A stretch of 64,000 nucleotides of DNA from Hyphomicrobiales bacterium (GCA_021775415.1 JAJFHV010000016.1:1-64000); one strand, 5' to 3'; positions 44,680 through 52,663 are shown, counted from the first letter of the stretch. Numbers and translations: made by a program. Notes: generated by a model not told the origin, from the sequence alone.

Positions 44680-44976
44680 AACTCTCATCCTGAAAACATA
44701 TGTATCTGAGTGGGATTGTTGCCCCTTATCATGCCCTATGTAAGCCAGAATACGAAAGCAGACTGCCTCAATGCGTCGTAAGCTGGCGTTTTTGGAAATC
44801 TCGCATGTTCTGCATGCGCCACGATAAAGTCGCTTAACAGGTACGACAATTGAATAATCGTTTGCTAAATGGAGAAATTCGCGCAAATTGTGCGACAGTA
44901 CTTTTAGGCAAGTGCCCCGCTGGGGTTATGAGCGTTGCAATCAGGTGCTCTTGGGGGCACGTAGGAGACAAAGCCA
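44680..44976. other. Divergent promoter region with a leader hairpin before the corrinoid gene
   Basis: The 297 bases between the mttB-like and corrinoid-protein genes must hold both promoters. A possible leader hairpin has arms GTGCCCC (44912-44918) and GGGGCAC (44954-44960), ending right before the TAGGAGA ribosome site. I looked for cobalamin-riboswitch signatures and saw none. Confidence 0.45.
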
Positions 44977-45678
44977 ATGTCGGACGAAGACGAAATCATC
45001 CTCTCGGAATTAGATGACACAGAACTTGTGGCACAAATGCATGACGATCTTTACGATGGCCTCAAAGAGGAAATCGAAGAAGCCGTCAATATCCTGCTTG
45101 GACGCAAATGGACTCCCTATGACGTACTAACAAAAGCTCTCGTTGAAGGCATGCGAATTGTCGGCATCGACTTTCGCGATGGCATTCTGTTTGTGCCGGA
45201 AGTTCTGCTTGCGGCCAATGCAATGAAGGGGGGTATGTTTATTCTGCGGCCACTGCTTGCAGAAACCGGTGCGCCCAAGGTGGGTTCAATGGTTATCGGC
45301 ACCGTTAAAGGCGATATCCATGACATCGGCAAAAACCTTGTTGGCATGATGATGGAAGGCGCGGGTTTCGACGTGCACAACATCGGCATTAACACCGATG
45401 TGGATGAGTACTTCGCTGCTATTGATGAACATAAGCCGGATATCCTGGGCATGTCAGCACTACTCACGACTACCATGCCCTACATGAAGGTTGTAATCGA
45501 CACGATGATCGAAAAGGGCGTTCGCGATGACTACGTTGTCCTGGTTGGCGGTGCTCCGCTTAACGAAGAATTTGGCGCCGCAATTGGTGCGGATGCCTAT
45601 TGTCGTGACGCAGCTGTGGCCGTTGAAACCGCCAAGGAATTCATGGCTAAGAAACACAACCAGATGGCAGCTGGATAA
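44977..45678 (+). CDS. Corrinoid (B12-binding) protein, MtbC/MttC type
   Basis: The 233-residue protein has the methyltransferase corrinoid build: an N-terminal helical cap (to residue 95) and a Rossmann B12 domain with DIHDIGKN at residues 113-120, where His115 is the lower cobalt ligand. GMSALLTTTM near 162 and VGGAPLN near 195 complete the cobalamin-binding pattern. It is divergent from the MttB-like gene and should accept the methyl group from it. The ATG has TAGGAGA upstream. A terminator follows. It lacks a signal peptide. Confidence 0.95.
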   Translation: MSDEDEIILSELDDTELVAQMHDDLYDGLKEEIEEAVNILLGRKWTPYDVLTKALVEGMRIVGIDFRDGILFVPEVLLAANAMKGGMFILRPLLAETGAPKVGSMVIGTVKGDIHDIGKNLVGMMMEGAGFDVHNIGINTDVDEYFAAIDEHKPDILGMSALLTTTMPYMKVVIDTMIEKGVRDDYVVLVGGAPLNEEFGAAIGADAYCRDAAVAVETAKEFMAKKHNQMAAG

Positions 45679-45702
45679 GCTCACACAGAGTTGAAGTATT
45701 TT

Positions 45703-45738
45703 GGGGGCGTTGGGATTGAAATTTCGACGTCCCTTTTT
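45703..45738 (+). terminator. Terminator after the corrinoid protein gene
   Basis: GGGGGCGT near 45703 pairs imperfectly with ACGTCCC at about 45727-45733, followed by TTTTTAT. Confidence 0.6.
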
Positions 45739-45815
45739 ATATGGTATTTCAACCCCTTATACCAAATGTCGGAATCAGGCTGTTAGGTACTTGAATCAAT
45801 CTGTAAACTGAACTC

Positions 45816-46433
45816 ATGAGTGATAAGCCAGCCACCACTGCTCAAAAAACCAAACTCCGCGTCATTGCCTGCGGAATGATTGCGCGTGAGGTAATGGCAG
45901 TGAACGAGCAACTCGGATTTGATCACGTGGATCTGAAATGCTTGCCAGCAGACTTCCATCATCATCCTGAAAAAATCGCTCCTGCTATGGAAACTGCTAT
46001 CCTTAAAGCCCGCGACGACGGATATGAGCACGTCTTTGCCGGGTACGCCGACTGCGGCACTGGCGGCGAACTGGACAAGGTATGTGAAAAACATGGCGTC
46101 GCCCGCATTGAGGGGCCACATTGTTTTTCCTTCTACATGGGCAATCAGACATTCGCCAAATCAGACGATGCATACATGACAACATTCTTCATCACGGATT
46201 TTCTTGCCCGGCACTTTGAGACGTTCCTGAAACGCCCGCTAGGCCTCGACAAGCATCCGGAGTTGCTGGAAATCTATTTCAGCAATTATACGAAAGCCCT
46301 GTATCTGGCGCAGACAGATGATCCCGAGCTGGATGAAAAGGCACGAAAAGCTGCAGAATTTTTGGGGCTGGAATATGAACGGCAATTTACCGGCTATGGT
46401 GACCTGATCCCTGCTCTGGCGGAAATTGCCTAA
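45816..46433 (+). CDS. DUF1638 family protein
   Basis: The 205-residue protein is a DUF1638 member with conserved Cys/His positions (RVIACGMIARE near residue 15; GYADCGTGGEL near 72; RIEGPHCFSFYMG near 98). DUF1638 proteins are found in methanogens and in alphaproteobacterial corrinoid methyltransferase clusters, yet their role is not established; metal or cobalamin handling is a common guess. It follows the corrinoid gene by 137 bases including a terminator, and may have its own promoter. The ribosome site is weak. Confidence 0.8.
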   Translation: MSDKPATTAQKTKLRVIACGMIAREVMAVNEQLGFDHVDLKCLPADFHHHPEKIAPAMETAILKARDDGYEHVFAGYADCGTGGELDKVCEKHGVARIEGPHCFSFYMGNQTFAKSDDAYMTTFFITDFLARHFETFLKRPLGLDKHPELLEIYFSNYTKALYLAQTDDPELDEKARKAAEFLGLEYERQFTGYGDLIPALAEIA

Positions 46434-46449
46434 CAGACTTCAAGAAGCG

Positions 46450-47625
46450 TTATTGCTGCTCCACTTTCACGATCTGCCGATCCTGCAGGTCTGTTTGCGG
46501 TGGCCTCGTATGCCATGCGCTAATTCCCTGCGCACCAATGGCTCGACCGGCATTAAACAACTTGCGCATCCGCACCTTATCAAAATTCAGGGATTCCTGC
46601 GCAATCGGAATGGAATCCGGAATTGATGTAATGTGGAATGCAATGCCGGTGTTTTTTGCATCAACATAGTGACGGAAGATTGTGTCGTGTTGCAGTTCAC
46701 GGATCAGTTCAGAAATGGTTTTCCGGGTGATATCTGCCAATGTAGGCTTGACTGGTTGTGAAGCGTTATAGCGCCGCGTCGTACCATTTATCACCATGAA
46801 TAGCTGCTTTTTAGCGGCCGGTGATCGCGCCATGAACTTTGAAAATACAACCGGCTCCTTAACACCCCCATCCACATGTGCCTGACGAAGCTGCACCCCG
46901 CGCTTTGGTTTTATGTAAACCGGTTCAAAATACCCGGGCACCGCCGCTGAGGCCCGCAATACTTTTTGGAAATGCTGTAGCGGGTTGGTTCGCCCCCCCT
47001 GGGCGATTTTTCCCATATCCCAAATCACCACTTCACCAGCATCCAGGTTTGTAGTTGCCACATACAGCCTTCTGCCCTTGCGATGTTCTTCTGCGATTTT
47101 TGCAACAAACTCTTCTGTCACTACCGCTTCCAACTGCGCCTGAAAGGGCTTGTTGTCGTACAGGCTATCGCCAAACAGGCCACCCAGGCCAAGTTTGCGA
47201 AAAATCGTTTCATTGGTTTGTGAGGTATAAAGTTCCTCGATCAACGGATCATATTCCGGCCCCAGAAAGGCCAAAACCGCGAGCAGCGCTCCAGTCGAGA
47301 CACCAGTTACGACATCAAAATCAGGCCGTGTGCCGTGAGCGGTCCACCCGGACAATACGCCTGCACCAAATGCCCCATCTGCCCCACCGGCAGAAAACGC
47401 GACGATCGTATGAATACCATCTTCACCGCCAGGCCGGTAATTCTCAGGCGTTTCAGGAATACTGGGACCCTGAGCCAAATCAACCGCCTCGGTTGGAGTA
47501 AGCGTCCGGATCTCGGCAGTTTCGTCGGGACGTGAGGCACAGGCGACCACAAGCAGCAAAACGATGAGCCCTGCTTTGCCGGACCATCTTTGTACCAGCC
47601 ATTTCGTGAAAATTGTCGCGACCAT
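46450..47625 (-). CDS. Patatin-like phospholipase, lipoprotein
   Basis: The 391-residue protein has a patatin domain: the oxyanion loop SAGGADGAFGAG, the nucleophile motif GVSTG, and the Asp in VDGGVKEP. The N-terminus contains a membrane stretch ending VVACAS, a lipobox, so it is predicted to be an envelope lipoprotein. I chose the ATG at 47625 rather than a GTG nine codons upstream. It lies between the corrinoid cluster and two MaoC genes on the opposite strand and seems unrelated to methyl transfer. Confidence 0.87.
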   Translation of the reverse strand: MVATIFTKWLVQRWSGKAGLIVLLLVVACASRPDETAEIRTLTPTEAVDLAQGPSIPETPENYRPGGEDGIHTIVAFSAGGADGAFGAGVLSGWTAHGTRPDFDVVTGVSTGALLAVLAFLGPEYDPLIEELYTSQTNETIFRKLGLGGLFGDSLYDNKPFQAQLEAVVTEEFVAKIAEEHRKGRRLYVATTNLDAGEVVIWDMGKIAQGGRTNPLQHFQKVLRASAAVPGYFEPVYIKPKRGVQLRQAHVDGGVKEPVVFSKFMARSPAAKKQLFMVINGTTRRYNASQPVKPTLADITRKTISELIRELQHDTIFRHYVDAKNTGIAFHITSIPDSIPIAQESLNFDKVRMRKLFNAGRAIGAQGISAWHTRPPQTDLQDRQIVKVEQQ

Positions 47626-47782
47626 ACTTGTTACTCTTTGACGCCGCCACACGTCTTTACCCCATACTCCGGATACTCTAACGCATGTTGGTGCATTGCC
47701 ATAGGGGACAAAATCAATATCTTAATCAATGGTTAACCATAATTTCTGCCCCGCTGTGACTTTCCATCCACAAGGAACCTCA

Positions 47783-48244
47783 ATGCCCTACTACGCTTTT
47801 GAAACCATGCCTGTGGGTCTTGAATTGCCGTTTGGCCCAAAGTTGGTGACAAAAGAAGAAATCATTGAATTCGCTAAGGAATTTGACCCGGCCCCGTTTC
47901 ATATTGATGAACAGGCCGCAAAAAAAACTGCACTTGGTAAACTGTGTGCCTCAGGTTTCCATACCTGTTGCATAACCATGCGGATGATTTGTGACAGCTA
48001 TTTGCTGGATTCAACTTCCGAAGGTGCGTACGGACTGGAAGAATGTCGCTGGACGAGACCGGTCTATCCCGGGGATACGCTTTCTGGAAAATCCAGTGTC
48101 CTTTCTTCCCGCCAGTCGAAATCCAAACCTGAAAACGCAATTTTGCGCATACACCACCACACAGAAAATCAACAGGGTGAGCAGGTCCTCTCCATGATCA
48201 CCACTAACATATTCCGCCTGAACAATCCGCAGGTTGCAAAATGA
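47783..48244 (+). CDS. MaoC-like hydratase/dehydratase (first of a pair)
   Basis: The 153-residue hot-dog protein has a MaoC pattern: EIIEFAKEFDPAPFHIDEQAAKKTALGKLCASGFHT, with the conserved Asp/His of hydratases. The ATG at 47783 has AAGGAACC upstream. Its stop overlaps the start of the next MaoC gene (ATGA), so the two are translated as a pair and probably form a heterodimer acting on enoyl-CoA or enoyl-ACP. Confidence 0.85.
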   Translation: MPYYAFETMPVGLELPFGPKLVTKEEIIEFAKEFDPAPFHIDEQAAKKTALGKLCASGFHTCCITMRMICDSYLLDSTSEGAYGLEECRWTRPVYPGDTLSGKSSVLSSRQSKSKPENAILRIHHHTENQQGEQVLSMITTNIFRLNNPQVAK

Positions 48245-48720
48245 CAACTATCCCGGATCACCTCCAACCCGGATTTGAGGCAGTAATCGGCAGTTATTGC
48301 TTTGAGCCGGATGAAATTCTTCGGTTCGCAAACAAATTTGACACCCAGCTGTTTCATACCGATCCAGCGGCAGCAAAACAGAGCCTGTTCGGTGGGCTTT
48401 GTGCATCCGGCTGGCATACAGCGTCAGTTTGGATGAAATTACACCGCGCTTTTGCATCTAAGCGCGCAGCAGAACTTGAAAAGCAGGGTATACAACCACC
48501 GGAATATGGCCCCTCACCGGGATTCAACGACCTGAGTTGGTTGAAGCCGGTCTATGCCGGTGACACCATCACCTACACCAACCGGAACAAATCAATCCGG
48601 CAAAGCAATTCACGTCCGGGTTGGTGGGTAATGGAAGTTGTCCATGAAGGACTCAATCAGGATGCGGTAATGGTGATTTCATTCACAAGCTTCGTCTTGG
48701 TGTTTCTGCCGGAGGGTTAG
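48241..48720 (+). CDS. MaoC-like hydratase/dehydratase (second of a pair)
   Basis: The 159-residue protein shares the hot-dog build with its neighbour: EILRFANKFDTQLFHTDPAAAKQSLFGGLCASGWHTASVWMK. The four-base overlap with the previous gene points to tight coupling. Substrate is unknown. Some relatives act as mesaconyl- or crotonyl-type hydratases, but the sequence does not allow a choice. Confidence 0.85.
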   Translation: MTTIPDHLQPGFEAVIGSYCFEPDEILRFANKFDTQLFHTDPAAAKQSLFGGLCASGWHTASVWMKLHRAFASKRAAELEKQGIQPPEYGPSPGFNDLSWLKPVYAGDTITYTNRNKSIRQSNSRPGWWVMEVVHEGLNQDAVMVISFTSFVLVFLPEG

Positions 48721-49098
48721 GGGCTGGACTCAATTGGGAAGCGGACTGCACAGCTGGACAAGTTTTTCCGATTTAGGCGAAATCGACTGATTAGACTTGA
48801 GGTCCATGAGGAGATTTCAACGACAATCGGAGAAATTTGAACGCTGCCGCAGACGGTTGGGTCAAAATAACCTGTTTCAGCGTCGAAAAGCCTCGCTGAT
48901 ACGTCAGCATCACCTGCGTTTTCCTCCTTGAAACACGTCATTTTGCCTCCAATGAAGTTCCGTTTCCCAAATGGGTTCAGACCCTAAGCGTCGCATTTGT
49001 CTTTGGATGCGTCGTGTGTGGTGCATCGCAAATTCAGTGTTTGAAACATTCTCCGCCCGTCGGAGGAAGTGTTCCAAAGGCAACTTCAGGAGAATTTG
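48721..49098. other. Intergenic leader before the virulence-factor-like gene
   Basis: About 380 bases with no convincing gene. A minus-strand frame of 74 codons (48717-48941) has GGAGG near its ATG, but its composition does not look like a protein. A short hairpin, TCCGCC/GTCGGA, occurs near 49050. The promoter for the folate-reductase operon must lie here. Confidence 0.4.
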
Positions 49099-49401
49099 AT
49101 GGCGCAATTACAGGTAGTTTACTGGCGGGATATTCCTGCGCAGGTGATCGTCAAGGCCGGCCGCAGGTCGGTTGCCAAACGCGAGCTTTCATTGCGCTTC
49201 ACAGAAGCAATCGACATGTGCGCGATGCGTACCGGTGCTGCTGAAACAGATGACTACCTTGCCGAGTGGCGTAGGGCCGATCCAGTCGAAGTAAGCGATG
49301 ATCTTGAAGCAGAAGCCGAAAAAGCAGCCGGTGATCTTGAAGCTCAATACGACAAGGAACGCCTTGTGGCGCTGGTAAAAACCGGCGGCAAAGAAGAGTA
49401 G
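49099..49401 (+). CDS. Virulence-factor family protein (small)
   Basis: The 100-residue protein matches the family named virulence factor: QVVYWRDIPAQVIVKAGRRSVAKRELSLRFTEAIDMCAMR, then an acidic C-terminus. Members occur beside corrinoid methyltransferase genes in alphaproteobacteria, but no molecular function is known; the name is historical. The ATG at 49099 has AGGAGAAT upstream (an earlier ATG at 49069 is out of place). It precedes a MetF-like gene by 14 bases and is surely cotranscribed with it. Confidence 0.85.
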   Translation: MAQLQVVYWRDIPAQVIVKAGRRSVAKRELSLRFTEAIDMCAMRTGAAETDDYLAEWRRADPVEVSDDLEAEAEKAAGDLEAQYDKERLVALVKTGGKEE

Positions 49402-49415
49402 TTTAGGAAATTCTG

Positions 49416-50252
49416 ATGACACAAAAAATCGCCGCCTCAATTGAGATTTCACCCAAACAGGCTGTTGAGAACGAAGACCTTCCAGGTCTGTTTCCTGCTG
49501 GTACACGTGTTTACATTACCGATGTTGGAACGGACCCGGCTGAAACCCTGACCGCAGGTGCCAAGCGGATAAAGGATTTGGGCTACACCGCAGTACCCCA
49601 TTTTGCGTCACGTCGACTAACCACCAAAGCAGCACTTGAAGAACGCATCAAAATGATGACCGGCGAAGCAGGTGTCACAGACGTACTTGTTATTGGTGGC
49701 GGTCTGGAAAAAGAAGCAGGCGATTTTGCCTCGACCATGGAAGTGCTGGAAACCGGCCTGTTCGATCAATATGGCATTACCCATATGGGCGTTGCCGGGC
49801 ATCCTGAAGGCTCACCTGATTTCAACGATGATGTTGCGCTCGAGGCGCTGAAACTGAAACAGGCATTTTCCGAGCGTACCAACATTGACATGCGTATTGT
49901 TACCCAGTTCGGGTTTGCTGCAGAGAATTTCACCAAATGGGCTGAAGGACTCTCGGGACAGGGTGTCAATTTGCCGGTCCATCTTGGTGTGGCAGGCCCT
50001 GCCAAACTTACTACACTCATCAAGTTTGCCGCGATGTGTGGTGTCGGAAACTCGATTTCATTTCTCAAGAAGCGCGCTGGCTCTGTCATGACCATGGTCG
50101 CGGGCTTCGACCCAAATGAAATCGTTGACCCGATTGAAAAAAGTGCTCTTGTCACACCGCACAGCGCAATCAAGCAAATCCACGTTTTCCCATTTGGCGG
50201 CGTAAAAAAATCTGCCGAGTGGTTGACTGAGCGCGGCACCTGGACTGTTTGA
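49416..50252 (+). CDS. Methylenetetrahydrofolate reductase homologue of the corrinoid cluster
   Basis: The 278-residue protein has the MTHFR barrel pattern but is divergent from canonical MetF: the N-terminal Glu lies in SIEISPKQA, TAVPHFASRRLTTK replaces the usual TAHLTC-like segment, and VLVIGGGLEKEAGDF replaces ALRGD. It likely interconverts methyl-THF and methylene-THF. In this cluster it may run in the oxidising direction, using methyl groups taken from the amine. It pairs with the virulence-factor gene in one operon and ends 3 bases before the stop of the convergent soxR gene. Confidence 0.82.
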   Translation: MTQKIAASIEISPKQAVENEDLPGLFPAGTRVYITDVGTDPAETLTAGAKRIKDLGYTAVPHFASRRLTTKAALEERIKMMTGEAGVTDVLVIGGGLEKEAGDFASTMEVLETGLFDQYGITHMGVAGHPEGSPDFNDDVALEALKLKQAFSERTNIDMRIVTQFGFAAENFTKWAEGLSGQGVNLPVHLGVAGPAKLTTLIKFAAMCGVGNSISFLKKRAGSVMTMVAGFDPNEIVDPIEKSALVTPHSAIKQIHVFPFGGVKKSAEWLTERGTWTV

Positions 50253-50254
50253 AC

Positions 50255-50737
50255 CTAACCATTGGAGTTCGCCTGTTTCTCGGTGGACTCCGGCCTGTCC
50301 CCCAGCAAATAGCGTGGCCCAACCCCTTTCAACCCGGCTCTGTCTGCCGGATTATATAAAGAGCATCTGGTAAGCGACAGGCAACCGCAACCAATACAGC
50401 CATCCAATTGTTCGCGCATTTGAACCAACGCTTCAATTTTTGCATCCAGTTCCTTTCGAAACCCTTTGCTCATCCTGGTCCAGTCTTTCTTGTTGGGCGT
50501 TCGCCCTTCCGGCAAGGAGGCCATCTGGTTGCGGATTTGTTCAATCGTAAAACCCACCTGCTGAGCGATCAGCACAAACGACAACCGTCGTATATCTGAG
50601 CGTAAGAACCGCCGTTGGCCGCCTGCACTACGCTCGGATGATACCAGCCCCTGCGTTTCATAATAACGAATTGCTGAAACTGACAGGCCGGTCCGTTCTG
50701 CCAACTGCCCGATTGTGATGTTGATTGATACAGCCAT
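50255..50737 (-). CDS. soxR: Redox-sensitive transcriptional activator SoxR
   Basis: The 160-residue MerR-family protein has the helix-turn-helix at residues 9-30 (LAERTGLSVSAIRYYE), a central dimer helix, and the [2Fe-2S] cysteines CIGCGCLSLTRC near residue 118. It senses redox-cycling compounds and superoxide. It is divergent from a DUF1127-VOC operon whose promoter region contains a SoxR-box-like dyad between a -35 and -10 spaced by 19 bases, the MerR-type arrangement. Confidence 0.95.
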   Translation of the reverse strand: MAVSINITIGQLAERTGLSVSAIRYYETQGLVSSERSAGGQRRFLRSDIRRLSFVLIAQQVGFTIEQIRNQMASLPEGRTPNKKDWTRMSKGFRKELDAKIEALVQMREQLDGCIGCGCLSLTRCSLYNPADRAGLKGVGPRYLLGDRPESTEKQANSNG

Positions 50738-50757
50738 AATTTTTCCAAAATAATACC

Positions 50758-50788
50758 TTGACCTAAAGTTAGGTTGGGGAATTATCTT
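50758..50788 (+). promoter_or_regulatory. SoxR-type promoter with 19-base spacer
   Basis: TTGACC (50758-50763) and TATCTT (50783-50788) are separated by 19 bases. ACCTAA-AG-TTAGGT (50761-50774) is the dyad, and the following GGGGAATTAT resembles the soxS promoter of enteric bacteria. It drives the DUF1127-VOC operon. Confidence 0.75.
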
Positions 50789-50831
50789 ACACTCAGCAGC
50801 TTGTCAATCAGTTAGATAAAAGGAGATGGCA

Positions 50832-51146
50832 ATGAGAGCTCAAGCGACAAAAACTGCCCCGTGGATACATTTGCAAAACAACCACCAAAGCACGATCGAG
50901 CGTGTAATAGAGGTTATTAGGAAATCTTCTACTCACCTGAAAATTAAGGTCCTTGCTTGGAAAAAGCGGCGTCGAGATCGCGTTGAAATTCGGCACATGC
51001 TGATGCTGAATGAGACCATTCTGCGTGACATCGGCATTACTCGAGCAGACCTGGATTGGGCAATCCGCCTGCCCAGTGATCAAAATGCATCACTGGAGTT
51101 ACAAAAGCTGGCTCACCCCAAAAAAATTCGCTCAATCGGCAACTAA
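50832..51146 (+). CDS. DUF1127 domain protein
   Basis: The 104-residue basic protein has the DUF1127 signature RDRVEIRHMLMLNETILRDIGITRADL near residues 55-80. These small Arg-rich proteins are frequent in alphaproteobacteria and some affect stress or phosphate/carbon responses. The start at 50832 follows AAGGAG. It shares an operon with the VOC gene 28 bases downstream. The promoter region indicates SoxR control. It resembles the DUF1127 gene at 56.8 kb in its C-terminal half. Confidence 0.8.
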   Translation: MRAQATKTAPWIHLQNNHQSTIERVIEVIRKSSTHLKIKVLAWKKRRRDRVEIRHMLMLNETILRDIGITRADLDWAIRLPSDQNASLELQKLAHPKKIRSIGN

Positions 51147-51173
51147 CAACGTTCCAAACTAAAGGAGAATTTC

Positions 51174-51569
51174 ATGGCACATGCAACATTAGAACACGTA
51201 AACATCACCGTCAGCGAACCTGCGGCAACTGCAAAACGCCTGTGTGAACTGTTTGACTGGAAGGTACGCTGGCACGGCGATGCAATAAACAACGGCATCA
51301 CCTATCACGTCGGCTCAAATGATAGCTATCTGGCCGTTTACTCCAGTGGGGATACTCGAACCCCAGACGCCGAGAGCTATGTGATTCGGGGTGGGTTAAA
51401 TCATGTCGGTGTTGTTGTTCAGGATCTTGATGAAATTGAAAAAAGAGTGCTTGAGATGGGTTACGAGACCTTTTCACACGGCGACTATGAACCGGGAAGA
51501 CGGTTCTACTTTAAAGACAGTGACGACATCGAATTTGAAGTTGTAAGCTACGCTAAAGACCAAGCGTAA
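51174..51569 (+). CDS. VOC-superfamily (glyoxalase-like) protein
   Basis: The 131-residue protein has the vicinal-oxygen-chelate pattern ATLEHVNITVSEPAAT with the metal His, GGLNHVGVVVQDLDE in the second half, and DSDDIEFEVVSY with the final Glu. Metal ligands His and Glu are present, so it may be a glyoxalase, dioxygenase or resistance protein. It belongs to the SoxR-regulated operon, suggesting detoxification of redox-active compounds or their products. Confidence 0.85.
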   Translation: MAHATLEHVNITVSEPAATAKRLCELFDWKVRWHGDAINNGITYHVGSNDSYLAVYSSGDTRTPDAESYVIRGGLNHVGVVVQDLDEIEKRVLEMGYETFSHGDYEPGRRFYFKDSDDIEFEVVSYAKDQA

Positions 51570-51581
51570 CGTTCAAAAAAA

Positions 51582-51623
51582 TGGGAAATCCGGGCAGAAC
51601 ATACTGCCTGCTCAGATTTCCCA
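51582..51623 (-). terminator. Terminator for metF (minus strand)
   Basis: TGGGAAATC ... GATTTCCCA pairs around an inner GGCAG/CTGCC stem; a run of seven A at 51574-51580 becomes a T-run after the hairpin for minus-strand transcripts. It also separates the convergent VOC gene. Confidence 0.75.
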
Positions 51624-51650
51624 CAGACCACTTCCGGGAGGAGAGTAGTT

Positions 51651-52502
51651 TTAGGCGACTGCGCGTGTCAGGTCTTTATGCGCATCAAGAAATGTTTCCG
51701 CTGCAACATCCGCAAGCGGTACCCGGTTAAGCGTGTAAATGTGAATGGTCTCATACCCTGCGCAGGCAAGATCATGCACCTGGGCTTTCAACAACTCTGC
51801 CGAAATTTCATAAGGTGTAGAACCGGCACAATGCCCGTCAGCGAATGCATTTTTGACAAATTCGGGAACTGTTGCACCGCATTTTCCAGCCATTTTGCAC
51901 ATCTTGGGAAAATTGTGGATCGGCAAGATCCCGGGAATGATCGGCAAGGTGATACCAAATGCCCTCGCCCGCTCGACAAAATCATAAAACACCGAGTTGT
52001 CGAAGAAGAACTGGGTAATTGCTGCACTTGCACCGGCTTCCTGCTTTGCTTTTAGCACCTCTAGATCGGCTTCAGACGATTCAGATAGCGGATGGGTTTC
52101 AGGATAACAGGCAACGGTAATGTCAAATGGATGCGCTTCAAGCAGGGAACGGACAAATTCTGCCGTATCACGAAATGCCGGACTGCCACCATTTTGGAAG
52201 GACGCGTCTCCACGCAAGGCAACCAGTTTTTTCAATCCGGCCTCCCACAGCGCATCTGCAAAAGCATCAACCTGTCCCCGGTCCAGTCCCGAATATGTGA
52301 GGTGACTTACCGTCGGAACCCCCGAACTCCTGGCAAGCGCCTGTACTGTATCGAAGGTTGCGTTCTTTTCTGAACCCTGCGCACCAAAGGTAACACTCTG
52401 AAATTCCGGCTGGTAAGCAGACAATACTGCCACTGTTTCCTGAAGCAGATTGGTCGCCTCGCCTGATCTGCCAGGAAAATATTCGAAACTTACATTTGCC
52501 AT
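51651..52502 (-). CDS. metF: Methylenetetrahydrofolate reductase, canonical MetF
   Basis: The 283-residue flavoprotein has the usual MetF features: SFEYFPGR with the catalytic Glu at the N-terminus, VTFGAQGSEKNATFDT, ALRGD, ACYPETHPLS and ITQFFFDN. It makes methyl-THF for methionine synthesis, or runs in reverse. It is divergent from the THF methyltransferase gene across a 255-base region containing a long palindrome. It is a clear paralogue of the MetF-like protein at 49.4 kb, which is less typical. Confidence 0.95.
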   Translation of the reverse strand: MANVSFEYFPGRSGEATNLLQETVAVLSAYQPEFQSVTFGAQGSEKNATFDTVQALARSSGVPTVSHLTYSGLDRGQVDAFADALWEAGLKKLVALRGDASFQNGGSPAFRDTAEFVRSLLEAHPFDITVACYPETHPLSESSEADLEVLKAKQEAGASAAITQFFFDNSVFYDFVERARAFGITLPIIPGILPIHNFPKMCKMAGKCGATVPEFVKNAFADGHCAGSTPYEISAELLKAQVHDLACAGYETIHIYTLNRVPLADVAAETFLDAHKDLTRAVA

Positions 52503-52559
52503 GAGGGCCTCCTGAAATCGCGTTGTTGGGTCTTGTGTAACACATATCGGACAAATGTA

Positions 52560-52595
52560 AACATCAATATAAAGATATCTTTATGTCTTGATGTT
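52560..52595. promoter_or_regulatory. Long palindrome between metF and the methyl-THF methyltransferase gene
   Basis: A perfect 16-base core, ATAAAGATATCTTTAT (52569-52584), is flanked by outer arms AACATCAA (52560-52567) and TTGATGTT (52588-52595). Its core matches the site at 40478 before the homocysteine methyltransferase gene with one difference. A possible -35 (TTGATG) lies in the right arm, with TATATC 18 bases further. Confidence 0.65.
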
Positions 52596-52663
52596 ATTTA
52601 TTTTGACGTGTTATATCAATTTTCCTGCCAATGCACCAGAGTCGTAAAAAGGTTAGATCATGT

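Noticed and set aside
44680-44976. Cobalamin riboswitch before the corrinoid genes
   Set aside because: None of the conserved B12-box elements could be found; only a simple hairpin is present.
48717-48941. Minus-strand ORF of 74 codons with a GGAGG near its ATG
   Set aside because: Composition is not protein-like, no domain is recognisable, and it ends within the stop region of the MaoC gene.
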